Shown one piece after another: positions 32,105 to 40,916 of a DNA stretch of 43,457 nt; position 1 is the first letter of the stretch; each line of letters starts with the position of its first letter. The DNA is taken from positions 1 to 43,457 of the forward strand of contig DDBO01000063.1 of assembly GCA_002332755.1 (NCBI GenBank), in the 5' to 3' direction. The stretch is from Bacteroidales bacterium UBA2030. Its GTDB lineage: Bacteria; Bacteroidota; Bacteroidia; Bacteroidales; TTA-H9. The position numbers were made by a program, and so were the translations under genes. Under the pieces are notes generated by a model. The model saw only the letters and a program-made list of their open reading frames with translations. It did no database searches and was not told the DNA's origin.

Positions 32105-34204
32105 TTACCTGGTAATCAGCAATTTTTCCGCTTTCACCCTTGTGGTTGTACGAATTCGACAGACGTAGAGACCGGCTTGCAAACCAGTAACACTAACTGG
32201 CCCATAGGTGGGACTATTATCATAAAATAATTTCTGTAACACGATTTTTCCCGTTAAATCAATAATTTCCAGGCATTCTACCTTTTCATTGAAGCTAGTT
32301 ACCACTACAAAATGATCTTTTGCCGGATTGGGAATTAACTGAAATCGTTGTTCATCATTTTCACCGACACTCATGGGCGATCTGGGATGAACCATTACTA
32401 ATGAATCATCTACTCTGTTGAGATATGCTTTTCGGCTTTGCCCCGAGGGTGTTTCTATCATAATCTCAAGTTTATCGAATCCTTTCTTGGATTCAACATC
32501 TTTTATGATGAAACTCACCGGAGGTTCCATTTCAAAAAAATCATCTGAGTTGACTTTGATGACAAGGTTATTTTCGGAAACGATATTTACACTGAAGGAT
32601 GTATTCATCCTGTTTCTCCAAAATTTACCGAACCTCCCGAAATTGTATATCCCAACCTGATCGGGTAAAATTTCAATCAGTGCTTTCTGAGCCGCAACCT
32701 TGAACCGGCGGTTAGGATGGATCAGCAGGACGGTTGGAGCGTAATTGCGTGCATTTCTCATGGTAATATTGTACCACCTGTTCACGAATTCCAGATAATT
32801 GGTGGAGGAAATAGGGGTGACGTAATTTACATCGGAAATAGTCATGGGAATTTCCAGAACGTTGGAGGGATTGTATTCCACTGCCGGCCGGTTTTGAGCT
32901 ATATAAGGGAAATTGCTCAGAATGTCGTTGGCCGATTGGGTAGAGTTGAGGGTATAATTGTTGGAGTCGAGCACCTGAATCAACGCTTTTGGGTAGCATA
33001 AATGCCCAGATCTCCATGAAATGATCTCTTTGCCCAAATCACGTTCTAAAAGATATTTCGACACTTCTGCTTCTCCCCATACTGTACCATTAACCGAATG
33101 ACCCAACGAGTTGAGGTACATTGGAAAGTAATTGGAAGGGCTGTTTCCCGGTTTACCACGTAAGACGATGGTCTCTTTATCAAAATCAGGTAAATGACTT
33201 ACGGAATGGCTTCCAATGGTATGTCCATTAGCTGCCACTTGCTTCAGAGCTGTTATGCTTTTCTCATCATAAAAAGCACTCAGTAAATCGTCTTTCAGGT
33301 AGTGGGTAGTAGCAAAATAATGCGTAGAAATTCCTATTGATTTTTCGTATGCTGAAAAATATCCCATAGTGTCATAGCCAGTACGGCTATCAACGTCGTG
33401 GGTAATGAGCAAAAGACCTTGGTAAGACTCTGGAAGTGTATGTTTCCACATTGCTATGGGGCAAATGTTTTCCCAAACGGCACGAATAAACAAAGGAAAT
33501 ACATCCGCCGATGGTTCAAAACCATTGGAATAGACTCGTTGTGCTTCATAATCTTTATTGACCTGGGGTCGTAGAACCACATCTTTCCATTGAACGCCAA
33601 AGGTATAGACCTTTCCGTTTCTTAATTCATTATAAACTACCGCCGGTTTATCGTTTTCGTATCTCGCTAAAACCAGGGCAGTCGTTGTTGTGAAATATTT
33701 CGAAGTAATAGCAGCAACTTCAGATTTTCCAAGGGAAATAACCTGTTCAAGCGTATCGTTGAAATATTTAAGTTCAGGTTTACGTGAACTTATAGCCCAA
33801 CGCATTCGTGGAGATTTTACATCAAATGCCGAGCTGATACCGCTCATAAAAAACATTCTCGAATCTTTGTTCCCGGGGATAATCAGAGTACCCCCGTTCG
33901 AAACATATTCAACAAAGTCGCTGACTTCTTCATCTTGAAGATTTTCAGAGGAACAAGGATGGGCCATTAATATCAGCCTGTATTCATGAAGATTTTCCGT
34001 TGAATTAATAACATCAAACGGCAGACCGGCTACATCCATCATGTAAATGGCAGAGTAAAGGTCGGGAGAGGTTGTAGAAGCTGTCTGGCCGGAATTATTG
34101 TAAACTGCAGCTCTTAATGTTTCCTGACTCCAGCCAATTTCAGTAAAAATCAATAAGAGGCCAAAAGTTGCCCATTTCTTCAAATGAAACATAACTCTCT
34201 TCAT
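32105..34204 (-). CDS. Secreted polysaccharide-deacetylase-like protein with T9SS sorting domain
   Basis: A signal peptide ends near GWSQ. Residues ~28-250 resemble a glutamine-amidotransferase/ThuA-like fold (LRAAVYNNSG..., LILMAHPCSSENLQDEEVSDFVEYVSNGGTLIIPG). A NodB-type deacetylase domain follows, with HDVD (269-272) and HSVSH (333-337), the metal ligands of family CE4. The last ~85 residues are a type A C-terminal sorting domain: LIPNPAKDHFVVV, IIDLTGKIVLQK, GLQAGLYVCRI and a basic end. So the protein should be exported by the Por/type IX system and processed at the surface. The substrate is unknown. It is transcribed alone, with a ~140-nt leader. Confidence 0.85.
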   Translation of the reverse strand: MKRVMFHLKKWATFGLLLIFTEIGWSQETLRAAVYNNSGQTASTTSPDLYSAIYMMDVAGLPFDVINSTENLHEYRLILMAHPCSSENLQDEEVSDFVEYVSNGGTLIIPGNKDSRMFFMSGISSAFDVKSPRMRWAISSRKPELKYFNDTLEQVISLGKSEVAAITSKYFTTTTALVLARYENDKPAVVYNELRNGKVYTFGVQWKDVVLRPQVNKDYEAQRVYSNGFEPSADVFPLFIRAVWENICPIAMWKHTLPESYQGLLLITHDVDSRTGYDTMGYFSAYEKSIGISTHYFATTHYLKDDLLSAFYDEKSITALKQVAANGHTIGSHSVSHLPDFDKETIVLRGKPGNSPSNYFPMYLNSLGHSVNGTVWGEAEVSKYLLERDLGKEIISWRSGHLCYPKALIQVLDSNNYTLNSTQSANDILSNFPYIAQNRPAVEYNPSNVLEIPMTISDVNYVTPISSTNYLEFVNRWYNITMRNARNYAPTVLLIHPNRRFKVAAQKALIEILPDQVGIYNFGRFGKFWRNRMNTSFSVNIVSENNLVIKVNSDDFFEMEPPVSFIIKDVESKKGFDKLEIMIETPSGQSRKAYLNRVDDSLVMVHPRSPMSVGENDEQRFQLIPNPAKDHFVVVTSFNEKVECLEIIDLTGKIVLQKLFYDNSPTYGPVSVTGLQAGLYVCRIRTTTRVKAEKLLITR

Positions 34205-34348
34205 TTAAATGAGAAAGAAGGTGATTGATAATGAATGTTTTAGTGGTTGTCTTTATCGGCTAATCCTGGTACTCCACATGTATCATATCTTATTTATATA
34301 CCTGGTGCCCTCAATGTGATTAGCACAGATAAAGGCTTTACCCATTTG

Positions 34349-34356
34349 CAAAAATA
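34349..34356 (-). promoter_or_regulatory. Promoter -7 element of the T9SS-cargo gene, inside the hutU terminator tract
   Basis: On the minus strand TATTTTTG matches TAnnTTTG exactly and lies in the T-rich tract that follows the hutU terminator stem. Confidence 0.45.
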
Positions 34357-34384
34357 AAAAAAGGAGGAATATATTTCCCCCTTT
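34357..34384 (-). terminator. Intrinsic terminator after hutU
   Basis: On the minus strand AAAGGGGGAA pairs with TTCCTCCTTT (complements of 34375-34384 and 34360-34369): ten pairs, one a G-U wobble, with a 5-nt loop. A T-rich tract follows directly. It lies 25 bp after the hutU stop. Confidence 0.85.
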
Positions 34385-34408
34385 CCGTATTAATGCTTCA
34401 AAAAATTT

Positions 34409-36412
34409 TCAGAATAAACTTTCGACTATACTATCTTCAACCAGATTCGGTAGGGTGACCAGAAGGCGAGGCTCAACGTTCATAGCGCGTTTAATAGCCC
34501 ATAAGGCTTCATGATTGCGAGCCCAGGCCCTGCGGGTAATGCCGTTATTAACATCCCAGAAGAGCATAGATTTTAGTCTTCGATCTGCCTCAGGAGTTCC
34601 ATCGATAACCATTCCAAATCCTCCATTAATCACTTCGCCCCAACCAACACCTCCTCCATTGTGCAGTGAAACCCAGGTAGCACCCCTGAAAGAATCACCA
34701 ATAACGTTTTGCACGGCCATATCCGCCGTGAAAGAAGATCCGTCGTAAATATTGCTGGTTTCGCGGAAAGGCGAATCTGTCCCTGAAACGTCATGATGGT
34801 CGCGGCCAAGAACAATGGGGGCCGAAATTATGCCCTCTGCTATAGCCTTGTTGAAAGCTTCAGCAATGCGTATACGACCCTCGGCATCTGCATATAAAAT
34901 TCGGGCCTGACTACCCACTACCAATTTATTGGCTCCCGCTTGCCTAATCCACAAGAGGTTGTCTTCAATTTGAAGGCGTATTTCAGGAGGAGCTGTTTTT
35001 GACATTTCCGCAAGAATTTCTTCGGCAATTCGGTCTGTTTTTTCCAGGTCGGCGGGGTCACCGCTGGTACATACCCAACGGAACGGGCCAAATCCGTAGT
35101 CGAAGCACATAGGTCCCATAATATCCTGAACATACGAAGGATACCGGAAACTCCCGTCGGGCTTAAGAATATCAGCACCTGCACGACTGGCTTCGAGCAA
35201 GAAAGCATTTCCATAATCGAAGAAATACATTCCCTTGGCCGTAAGCTGATTAATGGCTGCTACCTGTCTTCTGAGTGATTGTTGAACTTTTTCTTTGAAG
35301 AGTTGAGGATTTTCAGCCATCAATCGTTGCGATTCTTCCAGCGTAAGTCCTACCGGATAGTAACCGCCGGCCCAGGGATTATGCAACGAGGTTTGGTCAG
35401 ACCCAATGTCCACTTTAATGTTTCTTTCGGCCAGACGTTCCCATAAATCGACAATATTTCCCAGATAGGCTATGGAATGTGCCTGTTTTTTCTCCTGCCA
35501 GCGCAAGGCGGAATCAATTGCCAGATCAGCATCATTTATCAGCTCATCAACCCATCCTTGTTCAAATCTTTTGCGAGCGGCTTTAGGGTTGATTTCTGCA
35601 GTAATGCTAACAATCCCGGCAATTTTGGCTGCTTTGGGCTGTGCTCCTGACATCCCTCCCAAGCCACTTGAAATGAATAATTTTCCTCCTATATTCCCTT
35701 CGGATACTCTGCGGCTGGCGTTTAAAACAGTAATGGTAGTTCCATGAACGATTCCCTGCGGTCCTATATACATATATGAACCCGCAGTCATCTGTCCATA
35801 TTGTGAAACTCCGAGGGCATTAAACTTTTCCCAATGATCCTGGCTGCTGTAATTGGGAATGACTATGCCATTGGTTACAACCACTCGTGGAGCATCGGGG
35901 TGAGAAGGAAAGAGCCCGAGGGGATGCCCTGAATACATGACCAAAGTTTGCTCATCGGTCATAGTGGCGAGATATTTCATTGTGAGCAGGTACTGCGCCC
36001 AGTTTTGAAATACTGCTCCATTGCCCCCATAAGTGATCAATTCGTGTGGATGTTGCGCAACGGCTTCGTCCAGGTTGTTTTGAATCATGAGCATTATTGC
36101 TGCAGCCTGTTTCGATTGATGGGGATATTCATCGATGGGGCGGGCATACATGCGATAATCGGGCCTGAAACGGTACATGTAAATCCTGCCATAATTCATG
36201 AGTTCTTCGGCAAACTCTTTTGCAAGCACCTCATGATGACGGGGCGGAAAATACCTCAACGCATTGCGAATGGCAAGTTTTTTTTCTTCAGGTGTTAAAA
36301 TATCTTTTCGCCTGGGGGCATGATTAACGTTGGGGTCGTAAGGTTTGGGTGCCGGGAGTTCATCGGGTATTCCCTGCAAAATCAGTTTTTTAAAATCGTC
36401 TGAAGTATTCAT
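34409..36412 (-). CDS. hutU: Urocanate hydratase (long, 667 aa form)
   Basis: HutU adds water to urocanate in histidine degradation, using tightly bound NAD+ as an electrophile. GGLGGMSGAQPKAAKIAG (near residue 255), ITYGGNGAVFQNWAQY and the active-site region GPFRWVCTSGDPADLEKTD with the conserved cysteine are all present. RATWVSLHNGGGVGWGEVINGGFGM completes the fold. Proteobacterial enzymes are ~555 aa; the longer form is usual in Bacteroidota, with extra N-terminal sequence. No hutH, hutI or hutG lies in this window, so the pathway genes are scattered or elsewhere. It follows the ECF sigma gene by 18 bp. Confidence 0.95.
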   Translation of the reverse strand: MNTSDDFKKLILQGIPDELPAPKPYDPNVNHAPRRKDILTPEEKKLAIRNALRYFPPRHHEVLAKEFAEELMNYGRIYMYRFRPDYRMYARPIDEYPHQSKQAAAIMLMIQNNLDEAVAQHPHELITYGGNGAVFQNWAQYLLTMKYLATMTDEQTLVMYSGHPLGLFPSHPDAPRVVVTNGIVIPNYSSQDHWEKFNALGVSQYGQMTAGSYMYIGPQGIVHGTTITVLNASRRVSEGNIGGKLFISSGLGGMSGAQPKAAKIAGIVSITAEINPKAARKRFEQGWVDELINDADLAIDSALRWQEKKQAHSIAYLGNIVDLWERLAERNIKVDIGSDQTSLHNPWAGGYYPVGLTLEESQRLMAENPQLFKEKVQQSLRRQVAAINQLTAKGMYFFDYGNAFLLEASRAGADILKPDGSFRYPSYVQDIMGPMCFDYGFGPFRWVCTSGDPADLEKTDRIAEEILAEMSKTAPPEIRLQIEDNLLWIRQAGANKLVVGSQARILYADAEGRIRIAEAFNKAIAEGIISAPIVLGRDHHDVSGTDSPFRETSNIYDGSSFTADMAVQNVIGDSFRGATWVSLHNGGGVGWGEVINGGFGMVIDGTPEADRRLKSMLFWDVNNGITRRAWARNHEALWAIKRAMNVEPRLLVTLPNLVEDSIVESLF

Positions 36413-36430
36413 GGATTTCGATAATTGGTT

Positions 36431-37042
36431 TCAAATAACACCTTTCCGGTCTTGTAATATTTGGGTAAGAAGTTCTCTTGCCCTGAAAAGCTGGGCTTTC
36501 ACTGTTCCCATAGGAATATCAAGCTCTCTGGCGATTTCTTCATACGACATTTCCCTGAAATACCTCATATGTATCAGCTTGCGGTATTTGGGCTTTAATC
36601 GGTCGACAATTTCGCGCAGCACTGTGGCTTTTTGTTTTTTTATAAAAGCCTCTTCAGGATCAAGTCCTTGTGAAGGTATGAAGCCTGTGAGATCATTATT
36701 GGGGTCGCTATCCTCCGAAAGTTCGTTACTGCCTAACATGGCTTTTTTCTTTTTCCGCATAAAATCTATGCAATTGTTGGCAGCTATTCTGAAAAGCCAT
36801 GTGCTGAAAGCATAATTGGGTGTGTATTGGTGCAGGTTGCGAAATGCCTTGCCAAAGGCTTCTATGGTCAAATCTTCAGCATCGTCGGGATCGTTGGTCA
36901 TTTTGAGCAATAAGAAATAAAGGGATTCCCGGTAATTATTCAGCAGTTCAGCGTATGCCCGCTGATCACCATTTTGAAGGGCTTGCTGCACTAACTGGTA
37001 ATCTCTCTGCGCTTTCTCGGTAATGCTATACTTTATTTCCAT
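36431..37042 (-). CDS. ECF-type RNA polymerase sigma factor
   Basis: Region 2 reads DPDDAEDLTIEAFGKAFRNLHQY and FSTWLFRIAANNCIDFMRKKKK. Region 4 reads LKPKYRKLIHMRYFREMSYEEIARELDIPMGTVKAQLFRAREL, a normal promoter -35 binding helix-turn-helix. I chose the ATG at 37042 (MEIKYSI, 203 aa); the frame is open upstream to 37309, but that part overlaps the glycosyltransferase gene and reads as nonsense. With this start it overlaps the glycosyltransferase end by 10 bp. No anti-sigma gene is adjacent, so its control is unclear. Confidence 0.93.
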   Translation of the reverse strand: MEIKYSITEKAQRDYQLVQQALQNGDQRAYAELLNNYRESLYFLLLKMTNDPDDAEDLTIEAFGKAFRNLHQYTPNYAFSTWLFRIAANNCIDFMRKKKKAMLGSNELSEDSDPNNDLTGFIPSQGLDPEEAFIKKQKATVLREIVDRLKPKYRKLIHMRYFREMSYEEIARELDIPMGTVKAQLFRARELLTQILQDRKGVI

Positions 37043-38172
37043 CTGGGTTCTTTCACTAAAAAATTGGTAGCCAACATCCATCCCGTGAAAACTAGAAGGA
37101 TGATTTCGAGCAATGGCGAAATTAATACAAATCTCCCTGATTTGAATTTTTTCAAGCCCAGACCCCATATGGTCCATTGGCTCAGAAAACGCAGTCCTGC
37201 AGCAATAAGTATTGCATACCAGGGGAAACGTAAAACCAACAAAGAAACCAACAGGAGGTATAAAAGAACTTGCGACAATGAGTAGAGCCCGAGAACTAAT
37301 TTGTGCCAAAATTTGTAATGGCTGCCTGTAGTGTAATGCCTGCGTTTTTGTCTAATCCAGGCAGCCCACGAAGATTTAGCCTTAGTTGTCGTGAAGCTGT
37401 CGGGATCGAGATTAATCGCTGTATTTGCCCTTGTGGCAGCTTTGTTTATAAAGAGGTCGTCATCACCCGAAGCAATGGTATAATGGCGGATAAAACCTTG
37501 TTCCCGGAAAAACAAAGAACGTTTATAACTCAGATTTCGTCCTACACCCATGTAGGGCATACCAGACCTGGCAAGCGACATATACATTAGGCCTGTATGA
37601 AAGGTCTCAAAACGCTGAAGAAGATTCAATAAACCACGTGCAGGCATAAAATTGCTAAAACCCAAAACGATTTCTGTTTTCGGTTCATAGGCCGAAACCA
37701 TGCTTTTGAGCCATTGAGGAGTTGCTGGCTTGCAATCGGCATCGGTAAGTATAAGTATTTCGTGTTTGGCCTCTTTTATGCCTATCGATAGGGGAAATTT
37801 TTTTCCATGGAAAAAATTGGCATCCTTGGATAATGTAACTATTTTTAAATGAGGATATTCTTTTTGAAAATCACGCAGCAAATATTGTGTATCGTCTTCC
37901 GAAAGATGATTCACCACCACAACTTCAAATTCAGGATAATCTTGGGTCAATACAGAAGGCAAAAAGGCTTTCAGATTTTTAAACTCATCGCGGGCGCAAA
38001 TAACCACAGATACAGGTGGATAACTATCAAGAGTTTTCTTTTTAATTCTGGCAAAACTAATCCGGGAAAACACTAACCAATAAAAGATTAACTGTATCAG
38101 CACCACCACACCGAAGGCGATAAACCACACAAAATGAGGGTGCCCGGTAATTTCCTGAAGATTCATGAACAA
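37033..38172 (-). CDS. Membrane-anchored family 2 glycosyltransferase
   Basis: An N-terminal membrane helix (~14-36) precedes a GT-A domain: VSVVICARDEFKNLKAFLPSVLTQDYP, the DxD-type ILTDADCKP, GVGRNLSYKRSLFF, the acidic SGDDDLFINKAA and RQKRRHYTTG near the usual QxxRW position. Two or three helices close the protein (~285-370). This is a processive-type GT2 layout. The enzyme transfers a sugar from a nucleotide donor at the membrane, but donor and acceptor cannot be inferred. Starts at 38172 and 38166 (Met-Phe-Met-Asn) are both possible. It is first in a run with the ECF sigma gene and hutU. Confidence 0.88.
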   Translation of the reverse strand: MFMNLQEITGHPHFVWFIAFGVVVLIQLIFYWLVFSRISFARIKKKTLDSYPPVSVVICARDEFKNLKAFLPSVLTQDYPEFEVVVVNHLSEDDTQYLLRDFQKEYPHLKIVTLSKDANFFHGKKFPLSIGIKEAKHEILILTDADCKPATPQWLKSMVSAYEPKTEIVLGFSNFMPARGLLNLLQRFETFHTGLMYMSLARSGMPYMGVGRNLSYKRSLFFREQGFIRHYTIASGDDDLFINKAATRANTAINLDPDSFTTTKAKSSWAAWIRQKRRHYTTGSHYKFWHKLVLGLYSLSQVLLYLLLVSLLVLRFPWYAILIAAGLRFLSQWTIWGLGLKKFKSGRFVLISPLLEIILLVFTGWMLATNFLVKEPRWK

Positions 38173-38189
38173 AGGTTAATTATTGGCGG

Positions 38190-38197
38190 CAAAAATA
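38190..38197 (-). promoter_or_regulatory. Promoter -7 element for glycosyltransferase-sigma-hutU
   Basis: On the minus strand TATTTTTG matches TAnnTTTG exactly, 17 bp before the glycosyltransferase ATG. Confidence 0.5.
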
Positions 38198-38281
38198 TCC
38201 AAAAGGATTGAAGTAGCCAGAAGCATTAAATTCAAGTTAGGTTGGTATTATTAACAATCCTGAAAAAGACGGGTAAAGTTG

Positions 38282-38289
38282 TAATTTTG
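38282..38289 (+). promoter_or_regulatory. tgt promoter -7 element that decides the start
   Basis: TAATTTTG is identical to the rimP -7 octamer. Transcription should begin near 38296, so any tgt start before that, including the TTG at 38242, would not be in the mRNA. Confidence 0.5.
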
Positions 38290-38316
38290 CAGCCTTTTCT
38301 TAAAAAACCTAAATTG

Positions 38317-39447
38317 TTGAATTTCAAAATTACGCATCAAGATACCGGAAGCCGGGCAAGAGCCGGAGTAATTGAAACAGCACACGGGCTGATTGAAACG
38401 CCTGTTTTCATGCCTGTTGGAACGGCTGGATCCGTTAAAGCTGTTCATATTCGTGACTTAAAGGAAGATACCCGTGCCCGTATTATTCTGGGAAACACCT
38501 ACCACTTATACTTGAGACCCGGAACGGAGATTCTCAGGCAAGCAGGTGGCCTTCACCGATTCAATGGTTGGGACAAACCCATTTTAACCGACAGTGGCGG
38601 TTACCAGGTGTATAGCCTGGCTGCAAGGCGTAAACTGCGTGAAGATGGGGTGGTTTTTCAATCGCATATCGATGGTTCGAAGCATGTCTTCACCCCTGAG
38701 TCTGTTATGGATATCCAGCGCATCATTGGGGCAGACATTATCATGGCTTTCGATGAATGCACTCCTTACCCTTGCCCTTATGATTACGCCCAAAAAAGTA
38801 TGGAGCTTACCCATGCCTGGTTGACCCGTTGCATACAACATATCAGTACTACAGAACCCCTGTATGGCTATTATCAGACATTGTTTCCCATAGTGCAGGG
38901 CAGTGTGTATAAGGACCTCAGAATTAAATCGGCCGAATTTATCGCATCGCAGGATGCTTATGGAAATGCCATTGGAGGGCTTTCGGTGGGCGAACCGGAA
39001 GAAACCATGTATGAGCTTACGGAGCTGGTGTGTAGCATCCTTCCGGCTGACAAACCCCGATACCTAATGGGAGTAGGCACACCTGCAAATATCCTCGAAG
39101 GAATATCCCTCGGTGTGGATATGTTTGATTGCGTAATGCCCACGCGTAATGGACGCAATGGGCAACTATTTACACGCAACGGCATCATCAATATCAAAAA
39201 TGAAAGGTGGAAAAACGACTTTGGTCCAATTGATCCCGAAGGCGACTCGTTTGTTGACAGCCAGTACACCAAAGCCTATCTGCGTCACCTTTTTGTAGCC
39301 GGTGAAATGTTGGCACCAATGATTGCGAGCCTCCACAACATAAGGTTTTATCTTTGGTTGGTCGACGAAGCCCGAAAGCACATCGAGGCAGGCGACTTCA
39401 ATGCATGGAAAAATTCCATGATTCCACGGCTGAAACAAAGGTTGTAA
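38317..39447 (+). CDS. tgt: tRNA-guanine transglycosylase lacking canonical zinc cysteines
   Basis: Tgt swaps G34 for preQ1 in tRNAs for Asp, Asn, His and Tyr, a step to queuosine. Catalytic residues are present: Asp92 in TDSGGYQV and Asp271 in MFDCVMPTRNGRNG. The usual zinc site CxCxxC...H reads Gly309, Ser311, Asp314 with only His340 kept, at the normal 25-residue spacing. I recall the same loss in other Bacteroidota Tgt proteins. The start is a TTG at 38314 or 38317: homologues begin at NFKIT-like sequence, and the promoter at 38282-38289 rules out upstream starts. It forms an operon with lptF, 33 bp downstream. Confidence 0.92.
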   Translation: MNFKITHQDTGSRARAGVIETAHGLIETPVFMPVGTAGSVKAVHIRDLKEDTRARIILGNTYHLYLRPGTEILRQAGGLHRFNGWDKPILTDSGGYQVYSLAARRKLREDGVVFQSHIDGSKHVFTPESVMDIQRIIGADIIMAFDECTPYPCPYDYAQKSMELTHAWLTRCIQHISTTEPLYGYYQTLFPIVQGSVYKDLRIKSAEFIASQDAYGNAIGGLSVGEPEETMYELTELVCSILPADKPRYLMGVGTPANILEGISLGVDMFDCVMPTRNGRNGQLFTRNGIINIKNERWKNDFGPIDPEGDSFVDSQYTKAYLRHLFVAGEMLAPMIASLHNIRFYLWLVDEARKHIEAGDFNAWKNSMIPRLKQRL

Positions 39448-39480
39448 ATTCGCCCATCTTTCCCTCGAAAGCCCATAAGA

Positions 39481-40566
39481 ATGAAGCTGACTATTATTGA
39501 CCGTTATATCATTCGTAAATTTTTAGGAACTTTTTTCTTTGCAATTAGCTTGCTGATTATCATCGTCATTATTTTCGATATCAGCGAAAAAATCGATGAT
39601 TTTATTACTAAACAAGCGCCACTGCAAGCTATTATTTTTGATTATTACCTCAATTTTATTCCCTTCTTTATCAATCTTTTCAGTAATCTTTTCACATTTA
39701 TCGCAGTGGTCTTTTTTACCTCGCGCCTTGCCGCCCGAACAGAAATTGTGGCCATGCTCAGCGGGGGAATCAGCTTCAGAAGACTGCTGCGGCCTTACAT
39801 GATTTCAGCATCGTTTTTGGTAATACTAACGCTCTATCTTTCTAATTTCTTGATACCCCACACCAATATCACCCTGAGGGAATTCGAAAAAAAATACCTG
39901 AAGAATCCTCCCAAAAGCAACGTAATGAATCTCCATCTTCAAATAGAGCCGGGTGTTTTTGTTTACTTCGAATCGTGGGATAATAAAGAAAAAACAGGGT
40001 ATCGCTTTACACTTGAAAAATTTCAGGATAGCTTGATGGTTTACAAGTTGCTGAGTGATAGAATTAAATGGGATTCAACAGCAGGCAAATGGCGTTTGGA
40101 GCAATACGTGGAAAGGCAAATGCAAGATACCAGTCGACATAAGTTGGTGTTCGGTGCAATGAAGGATACGACGCTTAATCTACTGCCTGATGAAATCATG
40201 GTTGATAAAGAGGATATTAAAATTATGAATTTTTCGGAACTCAATGCCTTCATTGCCCGCGAAAAACTGAAAGGAAGCAGTATGGTGAGGTTTTATGAAA
40301 CCGAAAAACACAAGAGAATTGCGGTTCCGGTATCTGCCATTATCCTTACGCTGATCGGATTGTCCCTTTCGAGCCGCAAGGTGAGAGGTGGCACGGGTAT
40401 GCATCTGGGATTAGGAATTGCTATTACCTTTAGCTATATCCTTTTCATGCAGATATCTACCCAATTCTCAGTTTATGGCAGCATGAGCCCTCTGTTGGCT
40501 ACCTGGTTGCCCAATATGCTGTTTTTTGTTGTGGGTATGTATCTTTTTATGAAGGCACCTAAATAA
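39481..40566 (+). CDS. LptF/LptG-family permease (YjgP/YjgQ)
   Basis: This inner-membrane component of the LPS export ABC transporter (with LptB) extracts LPS and passes it to LptC. The 361-aa protein has three N-terminal helices (starting IDRYIIRKFLGTFFFAISLL), the conserved LSGGISFRRLLRPY loop, a ~130-residue periplasmic domain and three C-terminal helices (IAVPVSAIILTLIGLSLSSRKVRGGTG). It fits LptF or LptG, and sequence alone does not decide. It follows tgt by 33 bp, an arrangement I recall as common in Bacteroidota. Confidence 0.92.
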   Translation: MKLTIIDRYIIRKFLGTFFFAISLLIIIVIIFDISEKIDDFITKQAPLQAIIFDYYLNFIPFFINLFSNLFTFIAVVFFTSRLAARTEIVAMLSGGISFRRLLRPYMISASFLVILTLYLSNFLIPHTNITLREFEKKYLKNPPKSNVMNLHLQIEPGVFVYFESWDNKEKTGYRFTLEKFQDSLMVYKLLSDRIKWDSTAGKWRLEQYVERQMQDTSRHKLVFGAMKDTTLNLLPDEIMVDKEDIKIMNFSELNAFIAREKLKGSSMVRFYETEKHKRIAVPVSAIILTLIGLSLSSRKVRGGTGMHLGLGIAITFSYILFMQISTQFSVYGSMSPLLATWLPNMLFFVVGMYLFMKAPK

Positions 40567-40916
40567 ACCTTCATACAATTACATCTCTTCATTTTTATTC
40601 CCTCTAATTCCACCTCAACCCAGCCGGAGGTCTGGATTTCTTTCGACTGTTTTGTAGCATTCATCAATCGGGAATGATAAATCAGACTTATAAGGCTCTA
40701 ATTTTTTTTACAAAATATTAACAGATTTAGTTTTTTAAATAAATCAATTTTTATTTTTGCACCCGGAAATCAACAACCGTTTTCTGGAGCAGTGAGCAAT
40801 AAATTAAATTTTTTCGACAAGTTTGTTATTAATATCCAATTAGGTACTAAAATGCCTAAATTATTTATTTTTGCCATTGCTTTCTTTTGGGAAGAATGTT
40901 CTAAAAACAGTGATAC
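40567..40916 (+). promoter_or_regulatory. 350-bp regulatory region before the nuo operon with two -7 elements
   Basis: The region is AT-rich and holds no RNA gene or clear terminator that I can find. Two copies of TATTTTTGC occur, with exact TAnnTTTG matches at 40752-40759 and 40866-40873, 157 and 43 bp before nuoA. The first 180 bases show nothing I can assign. A 22-codon frame at 40852-40920 overlaps the second element. Confidence 0.5.

Noticed and set aside
37043..37309. Upstream extension of the sigma factor frame (89 extra residues)
   Set aside because: It lies within the conserved C-terminal membrane region of the glycosyltransferase gene in another frame; region 1/2 of the sigma factor starts right after 37042.
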